NCBI RefSeq assembly: GCF_902150065.1
Contig: NC_043994.1
Location: 26,368,913 to 26,432,912 of the forward strand
Direction of reading: 5' to 3'
Source of the DNA: Myripristis murdjan
Taxonomy: Eukaryota; Chordata; Actinopteri; Holocentriformes; Holocentridae
DNA: 64,000 bases
Below are positions 32,132 through 45,852 of the stretch, piece after piece. A program made the position numbers and the translations under genes. Each line of letters opens with the position of its first letter. Within the stretch, counting starts at the first letter, position 1. The notes below the pieces were generated by a model. The model was not told where the DNA came from. It saw only the letters and a program-made list of their open reading frames with translations, and did no database searches.

Positions 32132-35100
32132 TCACAGGGACTGCACAAACTTCCTGTAAGGGAGACAGAAAACATTGTGTGTGACAGACTTTAAATACAG
32201 TGGAAAATCTCAATAAAACACCACACTAACAGTAAAAATGGTTCTCACTTGAGGATGCCAGGCGTACGAGGGTCTTTATATAACCCGTTGTGTCGGTATC
32301 CCAGTGAACCGCTGAACGTCACCATCTGGACTCGCTCCGGACTCTGGGCGCTCACCGCTCTCTCATACACCTGACAAACATAGAGCAACAGACAGTTTAG
32401 ACAAAAATAATACAAGGCAGGGAAATACAAGGCAGCACATTGAACATAAGGGAGTCTTCATTTCAAAAACGCTTCGTCTACCTGTTGAGCCATGTGAAGT
32501 GAAATGACATGATCATCCTCTGAATGCAGGAACAGAAGAGGACTCCTCATTTTCTTCACACTGCAGAGGCAGGAAAACAGCCCATGTCAAGCAGCTGGAC
32601 TTTACTGCTAATAATAATAATCATATTGATTGATAGATGATAACTGTTATTTATAGAGAATTTAATGGGAAATTGTTGCTAATTCCACAGAAAACCACCT
32701 TATCTGCATTCAGAACTTACTTTTCATCATTGGGGAAGATAATTTCATTTTCTGCCATCGGCTCAATGAAAAAGTACTCAAAGCCCGGGAGCATCCCATA
32801 TAACTAAAGGCAGAGGGAAAGTTAAAATATGACGAGCCACAGCGTGATGCATTAACATAATCGTAGCAATAATCGTAAAGCACATGAGTGTCATAAAGTG
32901 AAGGGTGTTGGATGCAAATACCCTGGTAAAGTAACTCTTCATTTGCTCTCTCGTATTCTTCAGCGTGCCCTCCAGGATCACACCGTCGACGACCACGCCT
33001 GAAAAACAGCGAGAAAAGCACCACTGTTTTTGTCAATAATAGCAAATAAGATCCAAAATAGAATCATAATGACTTGGTAGAATTATTTTGCCACAAAATC
33101 CTCGGTGGCCGGACCTACCTTGCTCCATCAGTTTGACTGCGGTGTTGGTGGCCACTCTGCACAAGGGAAACATAGACAGAACCACTATTTTAGTGTATTT
33201 ACAAGAAAAAAAAACTGTTTCCACTGGAGGGAGATGATGCTATCTGTTGATTTCCATCATTTCCGACATGAACACGCTGTGTACCGCACTTCACTGACTA
33301 ATGAAGAGACTCCTTTGATTTAATGTTCGGTTAAATGATTTATTATGTAAATAGCTACAAATGTGGAAAGGGACTAATTACAATTGTGAGAGTTTATTGC
33401 TGGTGGAGATTTTTGAGCACTGCAATCTTTTTGAGGTCTTAAAAAAGGTATCCACTCATCTTCTCTGTAATTTTAAAAGCATTTATTCCCACTTGTCTTT
33501 GAGCATATGTATATTTCTTGTCAGGAAAATTGTCTTGCAGCAGTGACGAGTCTTAATGAAAACGTTTTAGCGCCCGAACCCTGACCCTCCATTAATGAGC
33601 TCACTTCTATGATATGATTAGAAAAGGGGCCATCTGCAAATCTAGGTCCAGTAATGACTCATTAAAGTCATTACAGTGGCAAGCTGTGACACATTCATGC
33701 TTCATTTTTTGTTTTTTGTTTTTTTGCTTGGTGTTCATTGCTGCGTTGGCTTTGCATTGAATTCCCCATCGATCACCTGTTAATCAGACAGAGTGGGTGG
33801 GACTGTGGCGACTTTCTCCTAGGAGTTGAGTCTCTGTTGTCTTCTTGCAGCCGTGCTGGCCGTTGCTGCTGATGCTAACTCCCCAGTTCTTCTGTGACAA
33901 ACAGGCCATTGTTGCTGCGGCTGGAAACTGAAAAAGCACCACTTCCTGTGTGACGGAGGGTTTTTCCAAGGAAAGAGGCACCAAGCACTGGGTGTTCAGA
34001 ACAGCAATGTAAACCCTTCTTGAACTGGGTATAATCTGAGTCACATTAGTGAGTGAGTGTGTCAGAATGGACCTTTATTTATATGGTAATGTTGCAAATT
34101 TTTACCTTTTATTAATTAGTGTGCTTACTTCAACGGAGCATTAGCATAAACTCTTATTACACTTTTTATCCTCTTTCCTGCTTCTTCTTACGGACACAAA
34201 CTTGGCCATTAATTATCAGCAAATTAATTATCAATGGAAACTTTAAAATGTTCAGCTATTTCTGATATCGTTCCTACTTTTTTAAATATTTAACTTTGTG
34301 TGTCCTTTTTTATTACAATGGAAGAACGTTTAATCCCAGTCCTTTTTAACTCGTCCTACAGGATACTAAAGTTGCAAACATCTTTCTTTTCGTATTTTAT
34401 CACTCCGATTCAGATTTTGATGGCCTTTTGATATTGTGTGTTAGTTCGTTTGTTAGTACTCTTAACAACCACCATTGTCCATTTTGTACAAATAATGCTA
34501 CTACAACTTCTACCGCTACTACTTCTACTGACATTACCACTACTGCTTTCTTAAAAAAAATATTATCTATTTTTAAACATAATCTATTATTCAGCGCCAC
34601 AATTACTGCTTCTATTACTTCTCCTTCTGATACCCCTACTAGTGTTTTACAGTTACTATAGTGACAGTGAAATGAATTACAACTGTTTCTATTACTTCTA
34701 CTATTGCAGTTTCTGTTAAAACTAAGAATGATATCAGTTCTACTACAACTGATAATGCCAAGACTGTAACTTGTAACTGACTTATAACTTTCCAAGCTGA
34801 TGAAACATGCTCTGCAGAAAACGGACCCATTTTCTACTTCATTCATTCATTCATTCATTCATGCAGGGCTCAGTGCAGATTAACCACCATCACAGTAAAC
34901 CAGTGTTTCAGCTTTCAACTGCTGATTCCCTGGTGTCGTATTAAAACATCCATGAAAGAGCAGTAAGAGATAAAATCATGCAAACAATTCAGAATCAGTA
35001 ACCTCTGGGAAGACAAAAGACAAGACGCTGTTACGCTGACACTGAAGGAATGTGACAGTAAGGTTTGATAGATAGACATCAAAACATCAAGATAATATGT

Positions 35101-37823
35101 GGCTTTGAGAACAATGAGATAACAATAGAGCAGACAGACAGACAAACCACACAGAGACAAACAGACCGACGCGGCGTGCAGAGACTGGGCATGGCGACAA
35201 CTGTGGCTGCTTCAGAGCCAGGATTTACTGTAGGTCAGTGTGAATGTATGTATGAGATGTGTTTTCCACCTCTGGGAAGCTCTCACTGAGAATGCCTTAA
35301 ATACATTATTTTATGTTAAAATTTAATGTTTGGTTAATGGGGTTGATTATGAAACCTCTTTCAGTCTGATTGGCACTGCTCGAGTGGACATGCAACTTCC
35401 GAGCGGTTCATCCCAGATAAAGTGGGTCTGCCAGTGTTTTCTTTACTCACCCGCTGCCCAGGGAATGGCCCCAGATGACCACCTTGCTGTCTCCGCTGCG
35501 TGCCTTCACCCAGTGGTACACGTAGACGGTGTCAGAGGTCAGGCTTGCCTCAGACGGCTCCCCAGAGGAATCCCCAAACCCTGCCAGAGTCATCAAACTG
35601 AGATATCACAGAGGTACTCTTCACCACCACAAGGGGGCAGTCAGTCAGAGGAAAACTCACCACTCCAGGTTGAACTCACTTGACTGTTGTCTTTTGCCTG
35701 TGTTTACCCTGCCCTACCCCATATTTACAAATGAATAAATACTCTTCTGCAATCATAAGAATGCAAATTTATGATAAATCCATGTGGAAAGGCTGTTTAG
35801 TATGTCAATAATATATTAGAGCACACACTCAAAATAAGATGCAAACCACACAGTCGACCCCAGTGATTCAGAAAGGATATGCAGACCATTTGATCAAAAG
35901 ATTTTTTTAAAAAAAAACATAAAAGTATATGTTATATCTTCTTCAACATGCTATAAATAGTGTGGGACATTTTAATTTATATATTTGATTCTCATTGGTA
36001 GGAATCCATTACATGCATTACATCGCCAACTTTCGATCTTTTTATCATTTTCAAACAGTAGATCCTCCACAAAGATCAATAGTTCCGGTTTATTTAGAGC
36101 CTTTAATCACAGCTACACAGTCTCAAAGGGTTTTACAGGCACACAATTAATGGCAAAACAAAACAACACCGCCTGACATGAACCCTCAAAAACTTCCACA
36201 AAACCCCAGAAGCCAAAAGGTGAAAAAACAGGAGAAATCTTGGGCGGGACCGTGGAGAGAGGGAAGACCCTGCCAGGTCAGCCAGCGGCACAGCGGGTGC
36301 CAAGAGGGCCACAAAGCGTGAAAATACAAAACTCTTTTGATAAATTTTAACCCATCAGTTATGCTACATGTTTTTGTGGAGCTTTAACAAGCAGAGGGTC
36401 GAAAAGCGAAAAAGAGCTGATTTGTTTTAAACATAATGACAAATGTTTAAATCTAGAAAATATATACATTCGCATAATTTTAAAGAAAATCATACTGTAA
36501 TCTTCATGTATTTAACTATCATAGTATTTAGGATAAGAAAGCTAAACATCATAAGATATATATTAATTTAAGTTAGCTTTTAACTAGCGGTGAACTAGCA
36601 CCTTTTATCTCATTTTACTTCTTATTAGTTGTTTTACTGTATTTTAACTATTTTTTTGCTTCGGTTTCATTGTTGTACTCTTGTTTTAACTGTTTTTTTT
36701 TTACAGTTTTATTACAATTATTGTGTTATTACACTTGTTTTTATACTTAATTACTTGCTTTCCTGTACAGCACTGAGCTGCATTTTATGTATGAAACGAC
36801 TATGCATACAAAATTATTATTTCTATTGTAAGAGAGCCAAATATGTAAATTCACCCACCTCTGTAGTCCACTGCCAGCACGTGGTAACCATTTGCACTCA
36901 GTACCTGTTGACACATGTGAATATTAATCACCACAGTGACAAATGACCTTCACATCTTTAAAAGACCTCCCAAAAATTCATATCTTTGCCATGTTCATCA
37001 CTCACATTTGCCACTCCCACTCGATGACTCTCGGCCCTGTTTGAACAGAGCCATGATTCACACACAAAACCACCAATACAGCTTTTTTTTCTGATAGCAT
37101 CATATTACTTTCCAAAATAAAATAGTCACATATTTAGCTTTGTGGAGGTTTTTCCCTCCACTTGTTCAAATTTCAGCCCCGTTTCAGTGGCGACATGTGT
37201 GATACCTCGTGCCGTTGGCCCCGTGCAGATATATGAAAACCGGACTTCCGTCGCTTAAGGATTTCTGGTACCAGGCCGAGTCCTTCCCTTGAGCCTCTTT
37301 CCACTGACTTTCAGGAACGGTGTGCCTTGAAGAATTTAAACCAACACACACCCTCTTGAAAAATTCAACAGATCACTGGTTGATAAAGAGCTACAGCTTT
37401 ATATTACACCCACTTGAAAAGGTCATGAAATGTTGAATTTGCCTTATACTCACCACACACCAAGGGAGATCCCCTCCTCTGGTGTCAGGTACATGTTGAT
37501 AGTGTGATTAAGGGAGAAATCAGCGGGTCGACTCAGGTCAACAGAGGTCCCTGCCCTGCCTGCAATATGGGAAAGGAGACCTTTTTTTTTTTTTGGTTAT
37601 TGCAAAGTAACTCGGGGAGCTACTCTGAATAGCTGTCAGCCGGGGAATTCACTCACCTTTGTTTGAATAAACAAGATGCTTGACAAAGGCAGGAGATACT
37701 TTCAGCATAACAGGCACTGAAATGTAAACAAGAAAGACGACCAATAAGCCTCTTTTCAGCCAAACCCACCATGGGGACCTGGACCTAAGAAAAAAGACAG
37801 AAAGAAAGATAGAGCAAGAGAGA

Positions 37824-37861
<38 letters not shown>

Positions 37862-39076
37862 ACTTACTTAACTATGGACCAGTTAAGTGCATATCTTGGT
37901 TCAGTGGTTTCTAAAGTGAGGGCTGCAGACTCTCTAGGGGTCCTTGAGAGATCTCCAAGGGGGTCCGCAAGTAAAATAAGCATTGGCTGACTCTCATTAT
38001 TTCTATTTACCAAACAAAACATAGGAACAGAATGTAACTGCATAAACTGGTCAGCATTAACCTCTGCAACTCTGCCGCTCCCATCGGCGGGTTTGTCATT
38101 GCTCTGTGGACAGGCTCTGAACTCTCTATTTGAAATTCAATTGGAGATCCCAAAGTTTCCCAAGACACCAAATGTGTCACGCAGCATAACAGGGAAATGC
38201 GTGTAAAATGATGCACTAGACATCTAGATGCTTTCCATTTGATGTAAAGCTGAAGCCATAAAAAACAATGGCACCCCTGGGTTTGAATATCTGACCCATT
38301 ATAACCAAAGCGTGATGTAGCTCCAGCGAAGCATTGCAAACAGCCGATACAGAACATATAGCTCCCTATATGCGCCATTGTCGTGCAATGGAAAATGAAA
38401 TGGGATGATTCTTCTGAACACTGAAGCAACTTAAGCAGACATTAACTGGAAAATAAGAGTTCAGGTGGTTAACAGCATCTTAACAGCATCTCCAGGGTTA
38501 CATAGGCTTTCTATAGGTGAAGGAAGTACTTTCCATCCAAAACTTATAAAAGTCTGCTGTGATACAAAAAAGCCTTTCCTGATCAGATGCAGCTTCCCTA
38601 TACTGTTATCTCCTAACTTACATTCTAGCCTAAATGCTAAATCATATGTAAATACAGATTGCATGACAGAGCATATTTTGGCCTGGAGGAGTCCCAGCTT
38701 CAGGCTTGCAGTTCCTGTTATCATAATGTAGTGCAAAGTTTGGAGAGCAATAAAGGTGTTGCTCCATGTAGTCTGCAGAAAACTGTGGTATCAGGATGCA
38801 GAGGCTATGCAACACATCAGCGTCACTCAGTGATTGAGTCAACGCGGTCTGCGTGTCACAGGGCGTTTTAATGGGATAAAATAACTCATTCTGGGGTCTC
38901 TGACATGAAACAAAGTGGGGACCCCTGTCTTAGAAACTCAGGCTGAAAATATTGCTTCCCACTGCACGTCCAGATTCAACTCACGGTGCAGCCTTCCTCT
39001 CCGGGACTCGGGCTGTCTTCTGGGCCGGGGAGGCCGACGAGGATGAATCATCCTGATCTGGGACCCTTTTCCTCAT
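32132..39076 (-). CDS. ABHD12/ABHD12B-like membrane serine hydrolase (lysophospholipase), complete
   Basis: Alpha/beta-hydrolase of the ABHD12 family; ABHD12 itself hydrolyses lysophosphatidylserine at the ER membrane. Exons in transcript order: 39076-38985, 37784-37657, 37559-37454, 37325-37206, 37036-37006, 36904-36859, 35580-35451, 33156-33119, 32998-32931, 32803-32721, 32560-32482, 32370-32249, 32153-32132; 1,065 nt, 354 aa, phases consistent. Residues about 34-58 form one membrane anchor ([15 protein letters not shown]). The nucleophile is in GHSLGSG, the acid in HSEDD and the His in LGYRHNG. The N-terminus MRKR and the LGYRH box resemble ABHD12, while [20 protein letters not shown] and the length (human ABHD12B 362, ABHD12 398) resemble ABHD12B. 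I therefore leave the symbol open. The last coding exon has only 22 nt. It lies just downstream of mocos on the same strand. Confidence 0.88.
34458..34861. repeat. CTA/CTT-rich low-complexity region and (CATT)n tract, abhd12-like intron
   Basis: Many ACTACT, CTTCTA and ATTACT words between 34495 and 34770 give Thr/Ser-rich spurious frames. A (CATT)n run follows at about 34838-34861. No family match. Confidence 0.7.
36085..36315. repeat. Interspersed fish repeat fragment, abhd12-like intron
   Basis: GGTTTATTTAGAGCCTTTAATCACAG ... CTCAAAGGGTTTTACAGGCA ... TTGGGCGGGACCGTGGAGAG (each in part) is a dispersed repeat that I recall from fish genomes. Its class is uncertain. No target duplication was seen. 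Confidence 0.4.
37805..37861. repeat. (GA)n microsatellite in intron 1 of the abhd12-like gene
   Basis: AGAG repeats, nearly perfect from about 37830, about 20-75 bp from the acceptor of exon 2 (37784). In sense it is a (TC)n tract that could blend with the polypyrimidine tract. Confidence 0.95.
37862..38984. other. Remainder of intron 1 of the abhd12-like gene
   Basis: About 1.1 kb of unique-looking sequence. The frames at 38007-38429 and 38461-38736 do not resemble known proteins and lack exon-like neighbours. I see nothing else in it. Confidence 0.4.
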
Positions 39077-39452
39077 TCTGCAGCGGATCAGTTTTCTGTC
39101 ACTGCGACCCAGCTCGGCTTAATGAACAGCTCTTAGGTAAGCGGCTGAGTTCATAGCAAGCACAGGAACGGGTGAAAGTTCAGTTTTAACAGCGAGAAAA
39201 AGCAGGAAGGGAGGCGCTTAACACGTTTAAGGTAGTACACGGTTAGTACAGTTACTTGTTGGATTTACAGCTGCACCAATTGTTCCTCTGGTGACGCGAC
39301 CTTAAAGTTTCTAATTAATCAACACTAACCAGTCAGTGAATGAGGACACGAAAGCAGGGGCGGACTTTACTGTTAGGGAAAGGTGGGCAACAGAGGCCCC
39401 CCCGCCAAAACACACACACACCCTGCCCCCTTGTAACCTCACAAGGCTCTAA
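39077..39452 (-). other. Upstream region of the abhd12-like gene
   Basis: 5' UTR and probable promoter of the abhd12-like gene. It is moderately GC-rich near the start codon. No specific motif stood out. Confidence 0.35.
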
Positions 39453-39967
39453 TTAAGGTGCCTTTTACACGACAACGATTTCACAGAAACGGTAAAGTTT
39501 TGTTGCGGTTTGGCCTTTCATTTACACAACAACGGCGTTTTAAGTGCTTGAAAATGCAATCTTTTGAAACCGGGTTCCAGAGTGGAATTTTTTGAAAACG
39601 CCGCTCTCCCCGTCGCCGTGTAAACTGGCAATACGCAATTCTTGTGAAAACGATGATGGCACGGCCCCACTTCTCGTGTGACTATGACGTTTTCAGCCAT
39701 GCGTGAACAGGAAAACAACAACAATGGTGGACTATCGAGCTGTTAGTGCACAGGCGCGCGGTGCTACTCTGTGGTGTTACATTGCAAAGTTCACCGCCAC
39801 CTACTGGCCTGGCATGCACACTACAGCGTTTTCAGTTGTTTTTGCGGATCCGTGTGAACGAGGATCGTTCTCACAGCGTTATCGTATAAACATGGAACTT
39901 TTTAAAAACGCAAAGAAATGAGTTTTCCGTTTTTTATCAGAACTGTTGTTGTGTAAACAGGGCCTAA
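39453..39967. mobile_element. Approximately 515-bp MITE with CCTTTTACACGACAACG-type ends
   Basis: The left end TTAAGGTGCCTTTTACACGACAACG (in part) pairs with the right end, whose reverse complement is TTAGGCCCTGTTTACACAAC. The interior repeats the theme GTTTTCA/AAACGCC and GTGTAAAC. This is a non-autonomous DNA element family familiar from fish. The frame at 39703-39921 is not a gene. TTA/TAA at the ends would fit a PIF/Harbinger-type 3-bp duplication, but that is unproven. Confidence 0.65.
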
Positions 39968-40320
39968 GAGTTTTTGTATTCCTTTAAAGGCAGAATGAAT
40001 AGGATTTCCCTGAAAAAAACATTTTATAGACTCTTACAAAAATAATCCCTCTCAGTCACTTATGACCTACCAGGAGTGTGTGTTGATGTGTGTGTCTGCA
40101 GAGACCCTGCCCTCTGCCTGGATGTTCTTGTTTTTTTGTGGAGCTCGGGACTCTTCTTGGCGTTGGTCTTTTGGCAGCGGCTTGTAGCTTCCAGCCGATA
40201 ACAGCGCTCAGTGCCAGATCAGTAGCACTACATCCAATGGGAAGCTACAAAAAACATGAAGTGTGGGGGGAAAAAAGCGAACAAAGCTCGTTTCCACAAC
40301 GAGAGTGAATCTGGGGGTTT
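39968..40320. repeat. Possible dispersed repeat (GCAGAATGAATAGGATTTCCC ... family)
   Basis: The order of words TTAAAGGCAGAATGA, ATTTTATAGACTCTTAC, GCAGAGACCCTGCCCTCTGC, GCAGCGGCTTGTAGCTTCCA and ATCCAATGGGAAGCTAC resembles a repeat I recall from fish genomes. No ends or duplication were identified. Confidence 0.35.
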
Positions 40321-41212
40321 TGTTGTTTTGTTTGTTATTTTCATCAGAGGTTACGTTGACATACAAAATATCAAGCGTTCTTGAACGACCTCGCAGAACA
40401 GACAGTTAACTTTTTAGTCTCTAGATAACGTTGTACTGTATGAGTTTATTATGTTTATCTTGTCAGTTTCTTTGTCATGCAACATACAGTAGAACAGGTT
40501 TGCACCTGAACTGAATGCATATTCATCTGATCCCACCTGCGCACAAATCAGCATGTGCTTCAAAATAAAAGTTGTGGGCCTTTACATAACCCAAAGAGCA
40601 CTGGACATCATTTTCTGTGCTTTTCACTTCAACAGTGTGAGTATTGGTAAGGGAGGATCTTACAAGTACGTGTTTTTAGTCCACCCCTGCATACAAGTAC
40701 TATTATGTTTTGATTAACTATGTTCTTTGAATAAGTCTCATAGTCCAACAAACTGGTGCATCTTTTTGAAAGAGCAACTCGATTTGCCACCAAAACAAAT
40801 ATTTTATTACACTGTATTGTTCATAAAAATATACTACACATTTGCATTGAATAGTGTAACAATAAACTGATTTAGATCCATTCAATTATGTTCAGTTGGA
40901 AAAAAAAGTGCCTCAGTTCTCTATTTAGACATTAATGCACAGTAGCCTTCAGACTTAAAATTAGGAAGGAAAATAAAATGTGAAAAATCAAGCAGGATTT
41001 GTCTCCCCTGTCTCCCCTCCAGGATGAGGGGAGACAGTGTAAAAATATGGAAAAATGACCTTGTGAAAGAGGTCCAAAATATAAAATGCAGTCCAAAAAT
41101 CAGAGGCGCTTTGTCTCCATCAGGATGTCCGACTGTTCTGTTAATTACAACTTCAATTACAGGAAAAACTAACAGACAATATGGACCATAAATATTATTC
41201 AAGCATCAATTT
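40321..41212. other. Intergenic, nothing recognised
   Basis: AT-rich unique-looking DNA between the repeats upstream of the abhd12-like gene. I see no exon, RNA gene or named repeat. Confidence 0.4.
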
Positions 41213-41505
41213 ATACATTCATTCACTGTCCAGGTTGTTTATCTTGATTAGAGTCATGGGATTGTTGGAGCCGATCCCAGCGCTCATTGAGTGGAAGGCG
41301 GGGAAACACCCAGGACAGGTCGCCAGTCCATCACGGGGCAGACACATTCACACCTGGGGGATAATTCGGTCTGTCCAGTTCACCTGACTCGCATGTCTGA
41401 GAAGAAACCAGAGAAGACATGCTAACACCACGCAGAGTGGATCCAGACCGGCCGGCTGGGAATTAAAACCAGGACACTCTTGCTGCGGTCAGTGCACCCC
41501 CACCG
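41213..41505. repeat. Second, older copy of the teleost LINE-tail repeat
   Basis: Diverged relative of 28448-28815, with TTGTTGGAGCCGATCCCAGC, GGTCGCCAGTCCATCACGGG and CAGGACACTCTTGCTG in the same order and several internal gaps. Confidence 0.65.
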
Positions 41506-43523
41506 TGAGTTTTCTATATAAATAAATGCTGACTGATCTGGGAATATATGGTTCCCAGTTCATAAAAGCATCTGCTGTTTGCTTAACAGCAGGTGTCTGG
41601 TAGCTCCTTCCTGGAAAAATCATATACTGTACAAAAAAAAGAAAGAAAAAACTCCAATCACAGTAAAAGAACATACTTTAAACTTCACTTGACTTTAAAA
41701 CTTCATGTGGTTTTCCCAAAAGATATTGTGGCAACATTTCACAACATATCTGAAGAGCAAATTTATTTTTCTGAATTGTAAAGGACTTTGTGACCCTGCT
41801 TTTAGCTGTTTAGAAGAATGACGGTGTCACATATGAATAGCATCGATATACCATCTTCACTATAGCACTTTTTATGTTGCTGCTGCACACGGTGACCTAC
41901 ATATTAAATATGAATATACATATTAACATAGTAAAGCTGCAGGGTTACATTGCACTTTTAACTTATCCATCTTACGTCAGCTACCAGGGTGAGTTGTGAC
42001 TCATCTTGGTAGCTGGAAATATGTAATTAGTAGCTCGTGCTTCATGTCACTCGGTTTATTTGTAAGCTATTTGCAAATTTTGTTCCTCCTTTGGCGCATC
42101 CACATTTGTTTTATGAGGAACTGTGCAACTAAATTCATGCATTGCAAGAACAAGCAGGAAGGGAGAACATAGGACTGGATGGTGGGAAGCTGCTAAAACA
42201 AGAGCATTGGTCAATCTTGCAAATTCGCAGATCAAAGTTCGCCGAGGTTGAACTTCTGTTTGGAGCGAGGAAGCAAAATTTCTCCACAGATGGATACAAA
42301 TACTTTTTTTCCCACCATCATATATGTGTTTGAATTGAACTGAAATCAGCGGAACATGAAAGAAATATATGTGACCAGTCTCGGCTGCTCAGTCCAAGCC
42401 ACTGGCGCCCCCTCCTGGCTGGGTGTGGCTGCACCGCTCCACATGCAAATTTGTGCCAAAGGAGGCAGCGTTCACAAAAAGCTCGATGCTAACTGGCAAA
42501 TGCGAGGAGATTAAATGAAGCATGAGCCTCTAATGATATATTTCCAAGTCTGGATACATGTTTACAAATCTCTGTACATATTTGCTAATGTGATTATACT
42601 TTTACAAATCCAAACACATTTGCGGATCCAAACACACATTTGCAGAAGTCAGTACATATTTGCAGATCTCCTGTTGTGCATTGGCAATAATAAAGTGCTG
42701 ATTGTATTTCCATGGTGAGTAACCCTGATACAGTGGTTCGGTACAGACAGACAACAATCAAACATCAAGCATTGCAGGCATTTGGATAGCAAGTCAAAAG
42801 GACTGGATGGGAATAATACTCTGTCTCTGTCTGCCTTTCTCTTTTTCTCTGTCTCATTTTAATTCAAGTACACTTCATCTGCACGAGATTGATGGATGCC
42901 ACCGGTGCAACAGCAACCTATAAAAGAAATCTGTAATAATGAAAACAAAAACAATGGAAAATGCAACTATTTCATCATAATACAAAATCAAAATTAGGTT
43001 TACAAGTGACATGAGGCACGAGGCATTTCTCCCAGTGGTGATGACAGGCTTGTCTGCTGCAAATTGGCAAGTTTGCATGTTCTCTAGTGAGGCTAAATCA
43101 TGAAAACCTGCTATTGGTTCAACATTAGGGGAAGTATATCTTCAACATTTTTCTCAAGTGAGTGGCGTAGATTAGAAAACATCTGCCTCTGTCAGCAGAA
43201 TGGGGTCTTGCGTTAAGATTCAGCACTGAAAAAGTGAGTCTTGACATCTCATGAGCAGCTCTGAGGTGTTGTGATTTGATGACACATTTCATGCTCCTCT
43301 TGACTTCTGAGCGGTGTCGGGAAAGCCTCGTGTTATGAACGAACGTCTTGAATGCATTTCTTTCACAACTGGCTTTCCACTACACCTACAGAAACCCAGA
43401 CTTTGTTAACAGAAAATCCAAAGAGAAAGACGTCACAGTGTTGGGCACTTTGCTTGATTTCTGGAGAGTGCAGAGCAAGAAAAAAAAATATATATATATA
43501 TATCACGGCAGCAAATTACCATT
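41506..43523. other. Intergenic region downstream of mocos, with a possible decayed element
   Basis: No exon recognised. Between about 42060 and 42680 there is a run of related words (TTTGCAAATT, ACATATTTGC, ACACATTTGC, ACAAATCC) that looks like a degenerate tandem or transposon interior. The 3' UTR of mocos must lie in the part adjoining 43523. Confidence 0.35.
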
Positions 43524-45852
43524 TCAAGAAGGATTTGGCTCTGGCACTATGAGGGAACCAGCAGACAGGGTTGAGGCTGCAGCTGAGTCCTCTGGTACTT
43601 GATGGGTCAGGTACACGCCGAAAGTCACCTACATGCAGAAAATCACAAAATAACAGACAAAGTGATTGTCCCCTTCATGGACATGCACTCCACCTGCCCC
43701 CACTCACACACACACACACACACACAGCATCTAACTTGGCACAGCAGTAATTGTTTTGACTGACCTTCCCGGTGCGACAGGCAGAGAGAGACAGCAAAGG
43801 CTCTTTTGTTTTGGTCCCTGTGTCCTGGTCAACACCAATCATCTGGCACCTTCCGCATCGACCTGCGACCTTTGGGTTAATCACACAGGGAGCGCATTCA
43901 TTTTTTTTTTCTTTCAAATCCGCTTTTTTTCAATGCATTTGAAGTTGTCATCATTTATCTCAAAGTGTCAGCTCACCAGGAAGCGAGTGTTGCCAATAAT
44001 CAGGTGTGACCAATTATCCTCCTCAAACGGTTCCACTCCAGCGATGACTAAATTGGCTCGAAAGCGACTAATGAGACGCTGCGTGTCGAGAAGCGGCTGG
44101 TCCTCAGAAGGCCCCTGTCTGGGAGACAAAACGTGGACGCTGCATGTTATTCAGCTGTGTCGTATAAATGTGCAGATGTATTGTGGATGCACGGGCACAA
44201 ATGCCTGCTGATGTTTTCCACAGGAGCGTCACGAGTGTTATGGGTTCAAACCTGCTGATGATGTGTTTCTGAAGGAGCTCCACGCTGGCCCGGTTGACCA
44301 TGAGGAACTGAGCCTCATTCACCAAGGACAGGCACGAGGAGGTGGCAGCTGGGAAGGAGGACAGTTTATATTACAGTTTCTATTATAAGGTTGTAATGGA
44401 TTTGAGGCAAAAATAATTATCTCGGGTTTGAACAACCTGCCGCCTCAAAGATTTTGGATAATTGAGGTTCTACTGTAATACAGAGGATGGTAATATCACC
44501 AGATATTAGGGATTCATGAATTCAGTCACTGCACTGATGTATCAATTATAAATTCTGCTAATGCCAATTAATCTGCTATAAGAAATAAAAATAATGAATT
44601 GCTCAGACTTTATGCTGAATCCATATGAAATGCAACTTTTTTTTTTCTAAATAATTATGTGTTTTAGAATAAGTATTGTTTACGTAAAAATGTTGACTAC
44701 TTTTTTCACATTTCACAAGAAAAATAAGTCTTGCATGATTGCACATTTGTTTAATGACTATATAATATTAAAAGAGGAGAAATTAACTGAATTGTTTCAA
44801 ATAAGAAAAATGTGTCATATCGAATTGCCAACGAGTGGATTGTGAACTGAAGTGAATCTCTGTTAAGCCAAAGATTCCCACCTCTGCTAAATGCCAATGT
44901 GTGAATTGAATACATCTCTTAACATTAAATAAAACGTGCAAACACACCAAAAAAAACAACAACAAACAAAACTAAAACAGGAATAAGCATGAATTTCACA
45001 CTTTGCTCTTTGGGTAATGAGATAATGCTCTTAAACAGAGTGCCTGAGCAAAAACAGCAATAGATTAAATTGCGACTTCACAGGCATTAAAAGCAAAAGT
45101 CAAAGCCACAGTAGCCAAACACTGTTTATATAAACCAAATATCCTGCAACTCTGCAACGTGCATGAATAACAGAGGACTCTGAGGTCAATGAATAAGAAC
45201 CAGGTAAGAAAATCAAAGTTTTTCATGTACCTCCACCAGGCTGCTTTCTCATGTCTCGTGTAAAATCGGGACTTTGTCTTATCAGGCGACACGGCTGTCT
45301 GAGGAGCTCTGAGAGCCATGACGCCGCTTCATCCCCGCAGTCGACTGTCTCCACCCTGAGGGGAAGGAGGACGAGGGTGTTGAGGAAGCCCCCGGGGAAA
45401 TTATGGGGTTTGATACCGCTTCCTTGAATTGCTATTTGGTGATACATCTAATCCCAGAACCACTGGATAAATAGATTTTTTTAAACTTGCGGCTCATCAT
45501 ACGGGTATCTGTCAGGGGAGATTAATATCATCTCCTCCTCACTGTTTGTTGCTCCAAAAAATAATAAATAATATAAACCTAATGTGAGTCTGAGAGACAG
45601 CGGCCCTATAATGTCATGTAAAGTTTCCAACAATGGAGAAAAACAGAATATGTTCATACAATAAAAAAAAATAATAAATGTGTTACGAATGATGTGTGCC
45701 ACCATGTATCCTGCAGTGTTTCAGCTGTTCCTTTGAGATTTTTTGAAAATGCCAGCTCACCTGTCACCACAAACTTTACTTTGACACACCCGCCGGCTTG
45801 TGTGTAGTTGGGTGTTGTTTTTCAAGGGAACAGAAATGGTATCCATCCCTGC

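Noticed and set aside
34400-34846. 148-codon frame rich in Val and Glu
   Set aside because: Antisense reading of a CTA/CTT-rich low-complexity part of an intron.
39703-39921. 72-codon frame upstream of the abhd12-like gene
   Set aside because: Lies wholly inside the 515-bp MITE.
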